Below, piece by piece: positions 27,420-35,014 of a stretch of DNA of 64,000 bases. The notes below the pieces were generated by a model. The model ran no database searches, was not told where the DNA came from, and worked only from the letters and a program-made list of their open reading frames with translations. Positions within the stretch are counted from its first letter, which is position 1; each line of letters begins with the position of its first letter. Origin of the DNA: Pseudomonas sihuiensis (GTDB taxonomy: Bacteria; Pseudomonadota; Gammaproteobacteria; Pseudomonadales; Pseudomonadaceae); contig NZ_LT629797.1 in assembly GCF_900106015.1 (NCBI RefSeq), positions 4,588,001 through 4,652,000 of the forward strand, read 5' to 3'. The position numbers and the translations under genes are program-made.

Positions 27420-28617
27420 GGGATTCCCCCTGCAGTCGGGTCAGCAGACGGCCCTTGCTGATAGCGCCGCAGTAATGGCCTTCGGCGTCCACCACCGGGA
27501 TCGGACCTTCGTTGTCCACCAGGCGGGTGATGACGTGTTCCAGCGGCATGTCCTCGGGTACCGGCACCACCTGCTTGAGCGCATCCGCTTCGAGTGGTCT
27601 GGGCTCGTCGCCGTCGACCATCAGGGCGATCTTCTCCAGGCTGATGGAGCCCTGGAAATGGTTGTCCTCGTCGACGATGAACGCGTAGTGCTTGTCCAGC
27701 GCCTGCAGTTCCTTGCAGATCTTCGCCGCGTCCGGCGCCCTGCCGTTGTGCACGTAGGTCGGCACGCTGTCGGCCTTGAGCTGGCCGGCGGTGAGGTAGC
27801 GGCTGGTGTCGACGGTGTCGAAGAAGTTGCGCACGTACTCGTTGGCCGGCTTCTCGATCAGTTCCTGCGGGGTGCCGACCTGGATCAGCTTGCCGCCTTC
27901 CATGATGCCGATGCGGGTACCGATGCGCATGGCTTCTTCGATGTCGTGGGAGACGAAGATGATGGTGCGGCGATGGGTCTTCTGCAGCTCCAGCAGCACG
28001 TCCTGCATCTCGCGGCGCTTGAGCGGGTCGAGGGCGGAGAACGCCTCGTCCATGATGATCATCGACGGGTTGACCGTCAGCGCGCGGGCCAGGCCTACAC
28101 GTTGCTGCATGCCGCCGGAGAGTTCGTGTGGGTACTTGTGAGCGAAGGTGTCCAGGCCAACCTGCTTGAGCACTTCCATGGCACGCTTCTCGCGCTCCTT
28201 GCGGCCGGTGCCGGCCACTTCCAGGCCGAAGGCCGCGTTATCCAGCACGCTGCGCGAAGGCATCAGGGCGAAGGACTGGAAGACCATACTCATGTCGCGC
28301 CGGCGCAGGTCGATCAGTTGCGATTGCGGCAGCTTGGCCACGTTCTGGCCATCGATGTAGACGTCACCGGCGCTGGGTTCGACCAGGCGGTTGATCAGAC
28401 GGATCAGGGTGGATTTGCCAGAGCCGGACAGGCCCATGAGGACGAAGATCTCGCCCTCTTCGACACTGAACGACACATCGCTGACGCCGATCACGGCGCC
28501 TTTCTCGGCCAGAATCCTCTCCTTGCTCCAGCCTTCCTTGAGCAGGTCGATGGCTTCTTGTGGGTTGGGGCCGAAAACCTTGTACAGGTGTTCGACCACG
28601 ATCTTTCCAGACTGCAT
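27412..28617 (-). CDS. cbcV: Choline/betaine ABC transporter ATP-binding protein CbcV
   Basis: The 401-residue ATPase is of the ProV/OpuAA type. Walker A is GLSGSGKST (about residues 62-70), the signature is LSGGMQQRVG, and Walker B is MIIMDEAFSALD. Two C-terminal CBS domains (about 290-400) end the protein; such domains sense ionic strength or nucleotides in OpuA. I chose ATG 28617 (MQSGKIVVEHLYKVFG), the family start, although the frame is open a further 100 codons. It is the first gene of cbcV-cbcW-cbcX. Confidence 0.95.
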   Translation of the reverse strand: MQSGKIVVEHLYKVFGPNPQEAIDLLKEGWSKERILAEKGAVIGVSDVSFSVEEGEIFVLMGLSGSGKSTLIRLINRLVEPSAGDVYIDGQNVAKLPQSQLIDLRRRDMSMVFQSFALMPSRSVLDNAAFGLEVAGTGRKEREKRAMEVLKQVGLDTFAHKYPHELSGGMQQRVGLARALTVNPSMIIMDEAFSALDPLKRREMQDVLLELQKTHRRTIIFVSHDIEEAMRIGTRIGIMEGGKLIQVGTPQELIEKPANEYVRNFFDTVDTSRYLTAGQLKADSVPTYVHNGRAPDAAKICKELQALDKHYAFIVDEDNHFQGSISLEKIALMVDGDEPRPLEADALKQVVPVPEDMPLEHVITRLVDNEGPIPVVDAEGHYCGAISKGRLLTRLQGESHE

Positions 28618-29592
28618 GGGACGTTTCCCCTTCAATCGGCATCCAGTTCGCGCTGGCACGGCCGGGCACGCATCGTAGAAGCGTAGATCAGCTGTGTCAG
28701 GCCTCTGATACCTGTGTGGGTGTTTGCTGAGTTTCGAGGTTGGCGAACGTTTCGCGGCAGGCGTCGAGTGTGGCGCTCGGGCACGCTGCAGCGCACGCGG
28801 CTGGTGGCAAAAATTGCCCGCTGCGTCGTTGCAACCTGTTGATGAGTGACCACTGTCTTGCCGTGCTGCAAACCGCTTTCCAAACCCTCTGGCAGTGTTT
28901 CGAAGCCCATTCCCTTGGGGATTCATGCGTCGTCCTGGCGCATGCGTACATCCGAAATTTCTTGTTGGGCTGGCGCCCTATCGATGGTGGGCCAGCGCTT
29001 GTATGTTCTTCGGTCCGGGGCGGTGAGCCCCAGTCTGCCGTTCCCCTCGGGAAGCGGCAGCGACGTTATCGGCTGACTCAACGATATAGTCTTGGGGTCT
29101 GCGCAATTATCGGTTTGCGACCCTGACGTGTTGGGCGACGACATGGTCCGTCACACCCCGTGTTTTTCCATGTTCTCGCCGTTTTCCGGGCTCCTGAAAG
29201 CACTGTGTGATGCCGTTTCGAATAGCGCTCGATGTGAGCATCGAGAAGCGCTTTCGATAGCGTGCTTTAAAAACCTTAACAGACTTTTTCGTCCCTTGGC
29301 CAAGGCTGAAAGCCGCGCCGGTGCTGGTTTTCAGCTCTTCAAGCGAGGCGCAGGCAGCGTAGTGCGGGGGCTGCGGCGATGTTGAAAAAAATTTACAGCG
29401 AAAGGTGCTGTAGTGCCGAAAGTCGCTGAAAAATCGAAAGGCGGCGCAATGTGACCAGTTGGTCACGCCTGGTTCATGTCGCGAGCCTGGGTGTGATTCT
29501 CGACAAGGCGATGGAAAACCCTTTCGAGCTACCAGGTGATCTTTGTTGTCTGCCATTTTTATTGGTTTTTCTCGGCTATTTCGTCGAATTTA
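28618..29592. other. Long intergenic region upstream of cbcV
   Basis: This 975-base gap is less GC-rich than its surroundings, especially about 29050-29600. Short open frames exist but none shows codon bias or family motifs. The end near cbcV should carry the promoter and GbdR-responsive site of cbcVWX, which I cannot point to. A small RNA cannot be excluded. Confidence 0.5.
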
Positions 29593-30537
29593 TCAGTCAT
29601 TTCCTGCTAGTGATACGTCGAACACTTTACTGACAGGGCCACCTTGATAGCGGGTCACGCCTTCCAGCCAGGCCGTAATCATCTGTGGGTTGTCTTCGAT
29701 CCACTGCTTGGCCACGCGGCGGCGGTTGGTATTGCCTTCCAGTACGGCGCTCATCAACTGGTTTTCTGCGCTGATGGTGAAGGTCATATTGCGGAAAAGC
29801 CGAGCCAGGTTGGGACACTGCGCGCTCAATCCGCCGCGTGCCACTGTGTTGACCTGCGCCGCTCCGTAATTGGGGCCGAAATAATCATCACCACCGGCCA
29901 GATAGTTCATCTTCAGACGTTCGTTCATCGGGTGCGGTTCCCAACCGAGAAATACCGCCCATTTGCCCAGGCGTTGAGCACGCTCGACGTGGTTGAGCAT
30001 GCCACTTTCACTCGACTCGACCAGGCTGAAACCTGCCAGACCGAAGGTGTTGTCGCGAATCATGCCCTTGACCATCTCGTTGCCTTCGTTGCCCGGTTCG
30101 ATGCCGAAGATCTGCCCACCGAGTTCGTCCTTGAAGCGATGGATGTCGGCGAAATCCTTCAGTCCGCCCTCGTAGCCTGGCGTCAGTACCGCCAGGGTGT
30201 AACGCACTGTCGGCAGGTTGGTGTGCAGCTTCTCGATCCTGCCGCTGTCCAGGTGAGGCTGTACCAGTTCACTCTGGGCCGGCATCCAGTTGCCCAGGAA
30301 CACGTCCAACTGTCCTTCGGACAATCCGCGGTAAGTGTCGGGCAACGACAGGCGGCGTATCTGCGTGCGATAGCCGATCTCGCCCAGTATCAGACGGGCA
30401 ACGGCGGTGGTCATGGTGATGTCGGTCCAGCCGACATCGCTCAGGCGCACCAGCTCGCAGCGCTCGGCTTCTGTGGCGTGCAGGGCGGTGGAGGAGGTGA
30501 GGGCGATCACCAGCAGCCAGCGAGCAAATCTGTTCAT
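29593..30537 (-). CDS. ChoX-family choline-binding protein, paralogue of CbcX
   Basis: The 314-residue protein has a signal peptide (WLLVIALTSSTALHA/TEA) and the full ChoX fold. The predicted cage residues W37 (DVGWTD), W84 (LGNWMP), Y113 (VRYTLAV) and W199 (LGWEPHPMN) keep the spacing of ChoX exactly, so choline or a close analogue is the likely ligand. It lies alone, divergent from gbdR and 975 bases upstream of cbcV, with no ATPase or permease of its own. It probably shares the CbcVW core. It is more diverged from CbcX than CaiX is in several loops (inference from reading, not an alignment). Confidence 0.87.
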   Translation of the reverse strand: MNRFARWLLVIALTSSTALHATEAERCELVRLSDVGWTDITMTTAVARLILGEIGYRTQIRRLSLPDTYRGLSEGQLDVFLGNWMPAQSELVQPHLDSGRIEKLHTNLPTVRYTLAVLTPGYEGGLKDFADIHRFKDELGGQIFGIEPGNEGNEMVKGMIRDNTFGLAGFSLVESSESGMLNHVERAQRLGKWAVFLGWEPHPMNERLKMNYLAGGDDYFGPNYGAAQVNTVARGGLSAQCPNLARLFRNMTFTISAENQLMSAVLEGNTNRRRVAKQWIEDNPQMITAWLEGVTRYQGGPVSKVFDVSLAGND

Positions 30538-31232
30538 GGGGTGTGCCTCTGTTCGGGCGGCTGGAGCCGCTGGAAGATTCCTGAAGCGGGCGGTCGGCTA
30601 TTTCACAGCAAGAGGTGGGCCGCCCCCTGAGCGAGAAACGACACCGGCATGCCGAGAAAAGACCTCGACACGGACGGTTCGCCGCGGCGCGATTGGATAT
30701 GCATGAGTCGGTTGGAGAGCTGGGCGCGCTGGCGAAAGTTGGATCATCGCGAACCTGTTGCGGATTCGTCAGGATGTTCTTCTCCATGTGCTCCTGGCGG
30801 CTGGCACGCCAGCGAGCGGTGACCTTTGCTGGTGCAGCGATTCTGGCAAAGCCGCCGCTTCGCGAGCTTTTGGTGCGACGCTTGCGGGTATCGATTTCCT
30901 CAGGTGTGACCGAGCGGTCGCTGTTGTTACCGCTCGTCCGTTACTGACAGCCAGAGACGCCGTAGCAGGCCGCTCAGTCTGTGCTACCGAAATGCTCAAA
31001 GCCTTGCGCAAAGAGGCCTTGAGAGCGTTTCGCAAACCCTGAAAGCAGGGGCAAGGAGTCCGTCTGGCGCGCCATGTATTGAAGGTTCAGTTTTTATTGA
31101 ACGCTTGATCAATTTAGGCATGACCTTTGCGTAGAGATGCATAGCCGCCCGGTTTTCAAACCTGGCCAGGATAAAACAGAGGCCCACTTCTAATTGGGCT
31201 CACACCGTGCTTAGCGTGAGAGGGTTCCATCA
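30538..31232. other. Divergent control region between the ChoX-like gene and gbdR
   Basis: This 695-base gap should hold the promoters of both divergent genes. The only clear element is the BetI-like site at 31097-31112. Small open frames at about 30615-31042 look non-coding. Confidence 0.55.
31097..31112. promoter_or_regulatory. BetI-like operator upstream of gbdR
   Basis: TTGAACGCTTGATCAA matches the betB-upstream site TTGAACGATCAATCAA at 13 of 16 positions and keeps the TTGA-N8-TCAA frame. It lies in an AT-rich stretch 120 bases before gbdR, a plausible promoter position. Confidence 0.5.
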
Positions 31233-32327
31233 ATGTCGCAGTTCAGCCAAGGGGCGCAACCCCAGAACCGTGTCGCCCAGTCCATCGGCTTCCTGCTCCT
31301 GGACAACTTCACCCTGATTTCCCTGGCTTCGGCGGTAGAGCCCCTGCGCATGGCCAACCAGCTTTCCGGCAAGGAGCTGTTTCGCTGGCATACCCTGACT
31401 CATGATGGCCTGCCGGTCTGCGCCAGTGATGGCTTGCAGATCACTCCAGACGCTGCCATGCAAAGTGCTCCGGCGTTGGATGCGGTGATCGTCTGTGGTG
31501 GCGTGGATATTCAGCACAGCGTCAAGCGTGAGCATGTCAGTTGGCTGCAGTTGCAGGCGCGCCAGGGGCGCCTGCTCGGTGCGGTGTGCACCGGCAGCTG
31601 GGCGCTGGCCAAGGCCGGTCTGCTCGATGGCTACGACTGCAGCGTGCACTGGGAGTGCCTGGCCTCGATGCAGGAGGCCTTCCCGCGTGCGGCCATCACC
31701 ACTCGCCTGTTCTCCATCGACCGCAATCGCCACACCTCCTCTGGCGGTACCGCGCCGATGGACATGATGCTGCACCTGATCGGCCAGCAGCATGGCCGCG
31801 AACTGGCCGCCGGCATCTCCGAGATGTTCATCTACGAGCGCATTCGCAACGAGCAGGATCACCAGCGTGTGCCGCTCAAGCACATGCTCGGCAGCAACCA
31901 GCCGAAGCTGCAGGAAATCGTCGCGCTGATGGAGGCCAACCTCGAGGAGCCGATCGATCTCGACGAGCTGGCCTGCTTCGTCGACATCTCCCGTCGCCAG
32001 CTCGAGCGCCTGTTCCAGAAGTACCTGCACTGCTCGCCGTCGCGCTACTACCTCAAGCTGCGCCTGATCCGCGCCCGTCAGCTGCTCAAGCAGACCAGCA
32101 TGTCGATCATCGAGGTGGCGTCGGTTTGCGGTTTCGTCTCCACCCCGCATTTCTCCAAGTGCTACCGCGAGTACTTTGGCATTCCGCCACGCGACGAGCG
32201 CGCCGGTCAGCAGGGCAACAACCTGGTGATGTTGCTGCCGATCCCCGAGCATCAGGTCAATTCCAGCGCGGTGCTGGCGCTCAACCGTGCCCAGGGCGAG
32301 TCGACCTTCGCCAGCGTACGCATCTGA
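31233..32327 (+). CDS. gbdR: AraC/GlxA-family regulator of glycine betaine catabolism, GbdR
   Basis: The 364-residue activator has an N-terminal class I glutamine-amidotransferase-like (DJ-1/PfpI) domain (about residues 15-200; AVCTGSWALAKAGLLDG with the Cys elbow) and a C-terminal AraC DNA-binding domain with two helix-turn-helices (DLDELACFVDISRRQLERLFQK; IIEVASVCGFVSTPHFSKCYR). GbdR proteins respond to glycine betaine and dimethylglycine and switch on gbc, dgc, cbc and related genes. Position between the transporter and dgc genes supports the name. GAGAGGG precedes ATG 31233; a strong terminator follows. Confidence 0.95.
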   Translation: MSQFSQGAQPQNRVAQSIGFLLLDNFTLISLASAVEPLRMANQLSGKELFRWHTLTHDGLPVCASDGLQITPDAAMQSAPALDAVIVCGGVDIQHSVKREHVSWLQLQARQGRLLGAVCTGSWALAKAGLLDGYDCSVHWECLASMQEAFPRAAITTRLFSIDRNRHTSSGGTAPMDMMLHLIGQQHGRELAAGISEMFIYERIRNEQDHQRVPLKHMLGSNQPKLQEIVALMEANLEEPIDLDELACFVDISRRQLERLFQKYLHCSPSRYYLKLRLIRARQLLKQTSMSIIEVASVCGFVSTPHFSKCYREYFGIPPRDERAGQQGNNLVMLLPIPEHQVNSSAVLALNRAQGESTFASVRI

Positions 32328-32341
32328 ATCGAGCGGCAATG

Positions 32342-32370
32342 AAAACGGGGCGCCAGTGGCGCCCCGTTTT
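32342..32370. terminator. Bidirectional rho-independent terminator after gbdR
   Basis: AAAACGGGGCGCC and GGCGCCCCGTTTT form a perfect 13-bp stem with a 3-base loop, 15 bases after the gbdR stop. A/T tracts on both sides let it end transcripts from gbdR and from the opposite strand. Confidence 0.92.
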
Positions 32371-32405
32371 ATTTGGCGTCGCGGCTAAAGCCGTTTGCGC
32401 CGGAT

Positions 32406-32489
32406 GTAGGGTGGGCTTTAGCCCACCAAAACCACGCAAAATCCACGAGGTCGGACGCAAACAGAGTGGTGGGCTAAAGCCCACCCTAC
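32406..32489. repeat. Two inverted copies of the GTAGGGTGGGCT repeat
   Basis: GTAGGGTGGGCTTTAGCCCA-CC at 32406-32427 is repeated in opposite orientation at 32468-32489. Each copy is itself palindromic; together they could fold into a larger cruciform. The same element occurs at 23621-23642. Confidence 0.75.
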
Positions 32490-32526
32490 GGCTGATCTCC
32501 GCGCGTAGGGTGCGCCGTGGGATCGA

Positions 32527-32784
32527 TCAAGCCGAAGCAGGCTTCGGCACCAGCGCCGGCAGCAGATGGCGGCTGATGGCTTCGCGTACGTTGGGCAGCA
32601 GGGTGGCGCTGCCTCCAAGCAGTTCTTCCACCAGGTGGCGCAGGGCCACGGCGCGCTCGGCACTGAGGCCGCTGACAGCCAGCTCGCAGGCCTGCTCGGG
32701 CGTGACGCCTGGTGGAATGCTCAGGCCCAGCGCGATCAGGCGCTCACGGAAGTCTTCCTGGTCGATCAGATCGGCATGCATCAT
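32527..32784 (-). CDS. Small conserved hypothetical protein at the end of the dgc operon
   Basis: The 85-residue soluble, helical protein (MMHADLIDQEDFRERLIALGL...) has no cysteines or membrane segment and no motif I recognise. It follows the ETF beta gene by 55 bases in the same direction. AAGGAG lies before ATG 32784, so I reject the longer frame. Position suggests a role in dimethylglycine or ETF electron transfer; no function can be assigned. Confidence 0.75.
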   Translation of the reverse strand: MMHADLIDQEDFRERLIALGLSIPPGVTPEQACELAVSGLSAERAVALRHLVEELLGGSATLLPNVREAISRHLLPALVPKPASA

Positions 32785-32839
32785 GGTCGTGGCTCCTTGT
32801 GGCGAGGCAGGCGCTGCGCAGTTGGTCTTCAAACCTCGG

Positions 32840-33613
32840 TTAGCGCAGAACCCCTTCTTCGATCAATAGCTTGAAGATAGCCTCTGCGCCCTCCTGTGGC
32901 GAGGCATCCTTGAGCACCTGGCCGCCACCACCACTGGCTTTGGCCGTGGCCGCCTTCATCCGTTCCGCGCCCGTTTTAGCCTTGATCACCTTGAGCCGTT
33001 TGGGCCGTGACTTGGCCGGCTGCAGACTGGCTTCGGCCAGCAGCGAGTCGTCCACCACCGTCACCTCGTGGACTTCGATCTGCCCGCGCCGTGCCGGGCC
33101 AAAGGCACTTTGGCGGGCGACCGGAGCGGCGTTGTCGACGCTGGCCACGCAGGGCAGGCGTACCTTGAGCCGGCGCCGCTGTCCACGCGGCAGCGCCTGC
33201 AGCACCTGGGCCACGCCATTCTCCACTTTCTCGACCTCCGCCAGGCCGACCACCATCGGCCAGCCCAGCCGCTCGGCCAGCAGAAACGGCAGCATGCCGG
33301 AGCCTTCGCCGGTTTCTGCCTGGCTGCCGGTGAGCACTAGCTGCGTGCGGCTGCCCTGCAGATAGTCGACCAGCAGCGGCAGGGCATCGGCACCTTCGGG
33401 CTGTTCCAGCACATCGAGCTGTTCCAGACCCATGCCCAGGTAGCCGCGCAGGGCTTCGGCCTGTGGGTCGCCGGCATGCAGCAGTTGCAGGTTCTGTCCG
33501 GCCAGACGCAGGCCCAGCTCGACCGCGCGGGCGTCCTGTTCGGCGCGGCGCGGGCGACCCGAGGTCGGGTGGGCGCCGACCGAGACCAGGGCGACGATAT
33601 TCAGATCAGTCAT
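32840..33613 (-). CDS. Electron transfer flavoprotein beta subunit (dgc operon)
   Basis: The 257-residue protein has the ETF beta fold: MTDLNIVALVSVGAHP, RAEQDARAVELGLRLA, and LVLTGSQAETGEGSGMLPFLLAERLGWP, which corresponds to the AMP/FAD-binding loop. Together with the alpha subunit upstream it should accept electrons from dimethylglycine oxidation and pass them to the quinone pool. ATG 33613 follows GGGGA. A REP palindrome pair fills the 62-base gap from the alpha subunit. Confidence 0.9.
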   Translation of the reverse strand: MTDLNIVALVSVGAHPTSGRPRRAEQDARAVELGLRLAGQNLQLLHAGDPQAEALRGYLGMGLEQLDVLEQPEGADALPLLVDYLQGSRTQLVLTGSQAETGEGSGMLPFLLAERLGWPMVVGLAEVEKVENGVAQVLQALPRGQRRRLKVRLPCVASVDNAAPVARQSAFGPARRGQIEVHEVTVVDDSLLAEASLQPAKSRPKRLKVIKAKTGAERMKAATAKASGGGGQVLKDASPQEGAEAIFKLLIEEGVLR

Positions 33614-33622
33614 GGTGTCCCC

Positions 33623-33679
33623 GTAGCCCGGATGCAATCCGGGAAAGCTGGTGGTGAACCCGGATTTCATCCGGGCTAC
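33623..33679. repeat. REP-like palindrome pair between ETF alpha and beta genes
   Basis: GTAGCCCGGATGCAATCCGG (from 33623) faces CCCGGATTTCATCCGGG with CTAC (to 33679). The stop codon of the ETF alpha gene (33676-33678) lies inside the second arm. Similar pairs lie at 42127-42175 and 44381-44437. Confidence 0.85.
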
Positions 33680-34908
33680 GCCGCATCACGTTTTCCTTCC
33701 TGGCGCCAGGCGGCGACGCGCTCCATCAGCGCCGCAAGGATCGCTGCCGAGTCGCCGATCACCGAAAGATCGGCACGTTTGATCATGTCGCAGCCGGGGT
33801 CCATGTTCACCGCCACCACCTTGTCACAGGCACCGATGCCCTGCAGGTGCTGGATGGCGCCGGAAATACCGACGGCCAGGTAGACGCGGGCGGTGACCCA
33901 GGTACCGGTGGCGCCAACCTGACGGTTGCGCGGCATGAAACCGTCGTCCACCGCCACGCGCGAGGCGCCTTCGGTGGCGCCGAGGGCGATGGCAGCCTGG
34001 TGGAACAGCTCCCAATCCTTCACGCCGTTGCCGCCGGAGAGAATGAACTCGGCTTCGGCCATGGGAATCTGCGCGGGGTCCACGGCCACCGGGCCGAGAT
34101 CTTCGATACGTGACAGGCTGTGGGCGACCTTCTCGCCCAGCTCCAGCAGGCGAGCTTCATGGCGGGTTTCGCTGACCGGCTCGGCGCATTCGGCGGCGGC
34201 CAGGATCAGGCGGGGCAGGGCGCGCTGGATATCCTGCTGGCCACTGCCGGCGCGGCCGATGGCCTGCTCGCCAGCGACCTGCCAGACGCGCGTAGCCGGG
34301 CGCTCACCAAGCTTGGCGGCCAGGCGCCGACCCAGCTCGCCGCCACCGGTGCGGCTGTCGGGCAGCAGCCAGTAGCGCGGTGCCAGTTGGCTTTCCACGG
34401 CGCTCAGAGCCAGTACGCGGGCTTCCGGGGCGTAGCCGTCGAAGGCATCGCCTGCGATGCGCAGCAGGCGGTCGACGCCAGCCGTGTCGAAGGCGTTTTC
34501 CTTGTCCTCGCCGAACACCACGGCGACCACGGCGCCACTCTCGCCGGCCAGCTTGCGGGCCAGGCCGAGCAGGTCCTTGTCATGGCTGGACAGGCGGCCG
34601 CCGACCATGTCCGGCACCACGCAGACGTGGAAGGCCGGTTGCTCGACCACATGCAGCGGCAGCTGCACCTCGACGCTGGCGCTGCTGCGTTTGCCGGCGG
34701 TGCCCTGCTGGGCGCCGCTGCGGTCGATACGCTTGAGCCCGGCCGGGCCGATGAAGCCGGCGGCGATGGCGTGCGGGTTCTTGCGGATGATGCCATCGGG
34801 GCCCATCCAGCTGGTCTGATCCTGGCTCTGCATGGCCGCATGCAGCGGGTGCAGGCGGTTGCGGGTGATCCACTCGGCGCGCGGGTCGCGGCGGATGATG
34901 TCGCTCAT
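33676..34908 (-). CDS. Electron transfer flavoprotein alpha subunit with N-terminal extension (dgc operon)
   Basis: The C-terminal two thirds are a standard ETF alpha subunit, with the FAD-binding sequence ASRVAVDDGFMPRNRQVGATG and YLAVGISGAIQHLQGI, and the end VNMDPGCDMIKRADLSVIGD. The protein is 410 residues, whereas usual ETF alpha is about 310. The extra 90 or so N-terminal residues (RRDPRAEWITRNRLHPLHAA, SQDQTSWMGPDGIIRKNPHA) are rich in Arg/His and lack cysteine clusters; their role is unknown. It starts at ATG 34908 after AGGAG, 106 bases downstream of dgcB. Confidence 0.92.
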   Translation of the reverse strand: MSDIIRRDPRAEWITRNRLHPLHAAMQSQDQTSWMGPDGIIRKNPHAIAAGFIGPAGLKRIDRSGAQQGTAGKRSSASVEVQLPLHVVEQPAFHVCVVPDMVGGRLSSHDKDLLGLARKLAGESGAVVAVVFGEDKENAFDTAGVDRLLRIAGDAFDGYAPEARVLALSAVESQLAPRYWLLPDSRTGGGELGRRLAAKLGERPATRVWQVAGEQAIGRAGSGQQDIQRALPRLILAAAECAEPVSETRHEARLLELGEKVAHSLSRIEDLGPVAVDPAQIPMAEAEFILSGGNGVKDWELFHQAAIALGATEGASRVAVDDGFMPRNRQVGATGTWVTARVYLAVGISGAIQHLQGIGACDKVVAVNMDPGCDMIKRADLSVIGDSAAILAALMERVAAWRQEGKRDAA

Positions 34909-34935
34909 GCTGCGATCTCCTGGTCAGGCGCTTGC

Positions 34936-34988
34936 GTAGGGCGGGTGCAACCCGCCGGACAGGTGCTGGCGGGTTGCACCCGCCCTAC
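34936..34988. repeat. 21-base inverted repeat between dgcB and ETF alpha genes
   Basis: GTAGGGCGGGTGCAACCCGC-C at 34936-34956 is matched by its reverse complement at 34968-34988, an exact pair with an 11-base spacer. It can form a long stem in the dgc transcript. The core is similar to, but distinct from, the GGTGGGCT family. Confidence 0.85.
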
Positions 34989-35014
34989 GTCCGTCGCTGT
35001 ATGCAGTTGCTTCA

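Noticed and set aside
27412..28926. 504-codon form of CbcV
   Set aside because: The upstream 103 codons are unrelated to ABC ATPases. MQSGKIVVEH at 28617 is the normal family start.
28740..29385. Short open frames upstream of cbcV
   Set aside because: Their translations show no signal peptide, domain or consistent codon bias, and they overlap each other on both strands.
31230..32339. 369-codon open frame on the minus strand
   Set aside because: It is antisense to gbdR almost end to end, and gbdR has clear AraC and DJ-1 domains.
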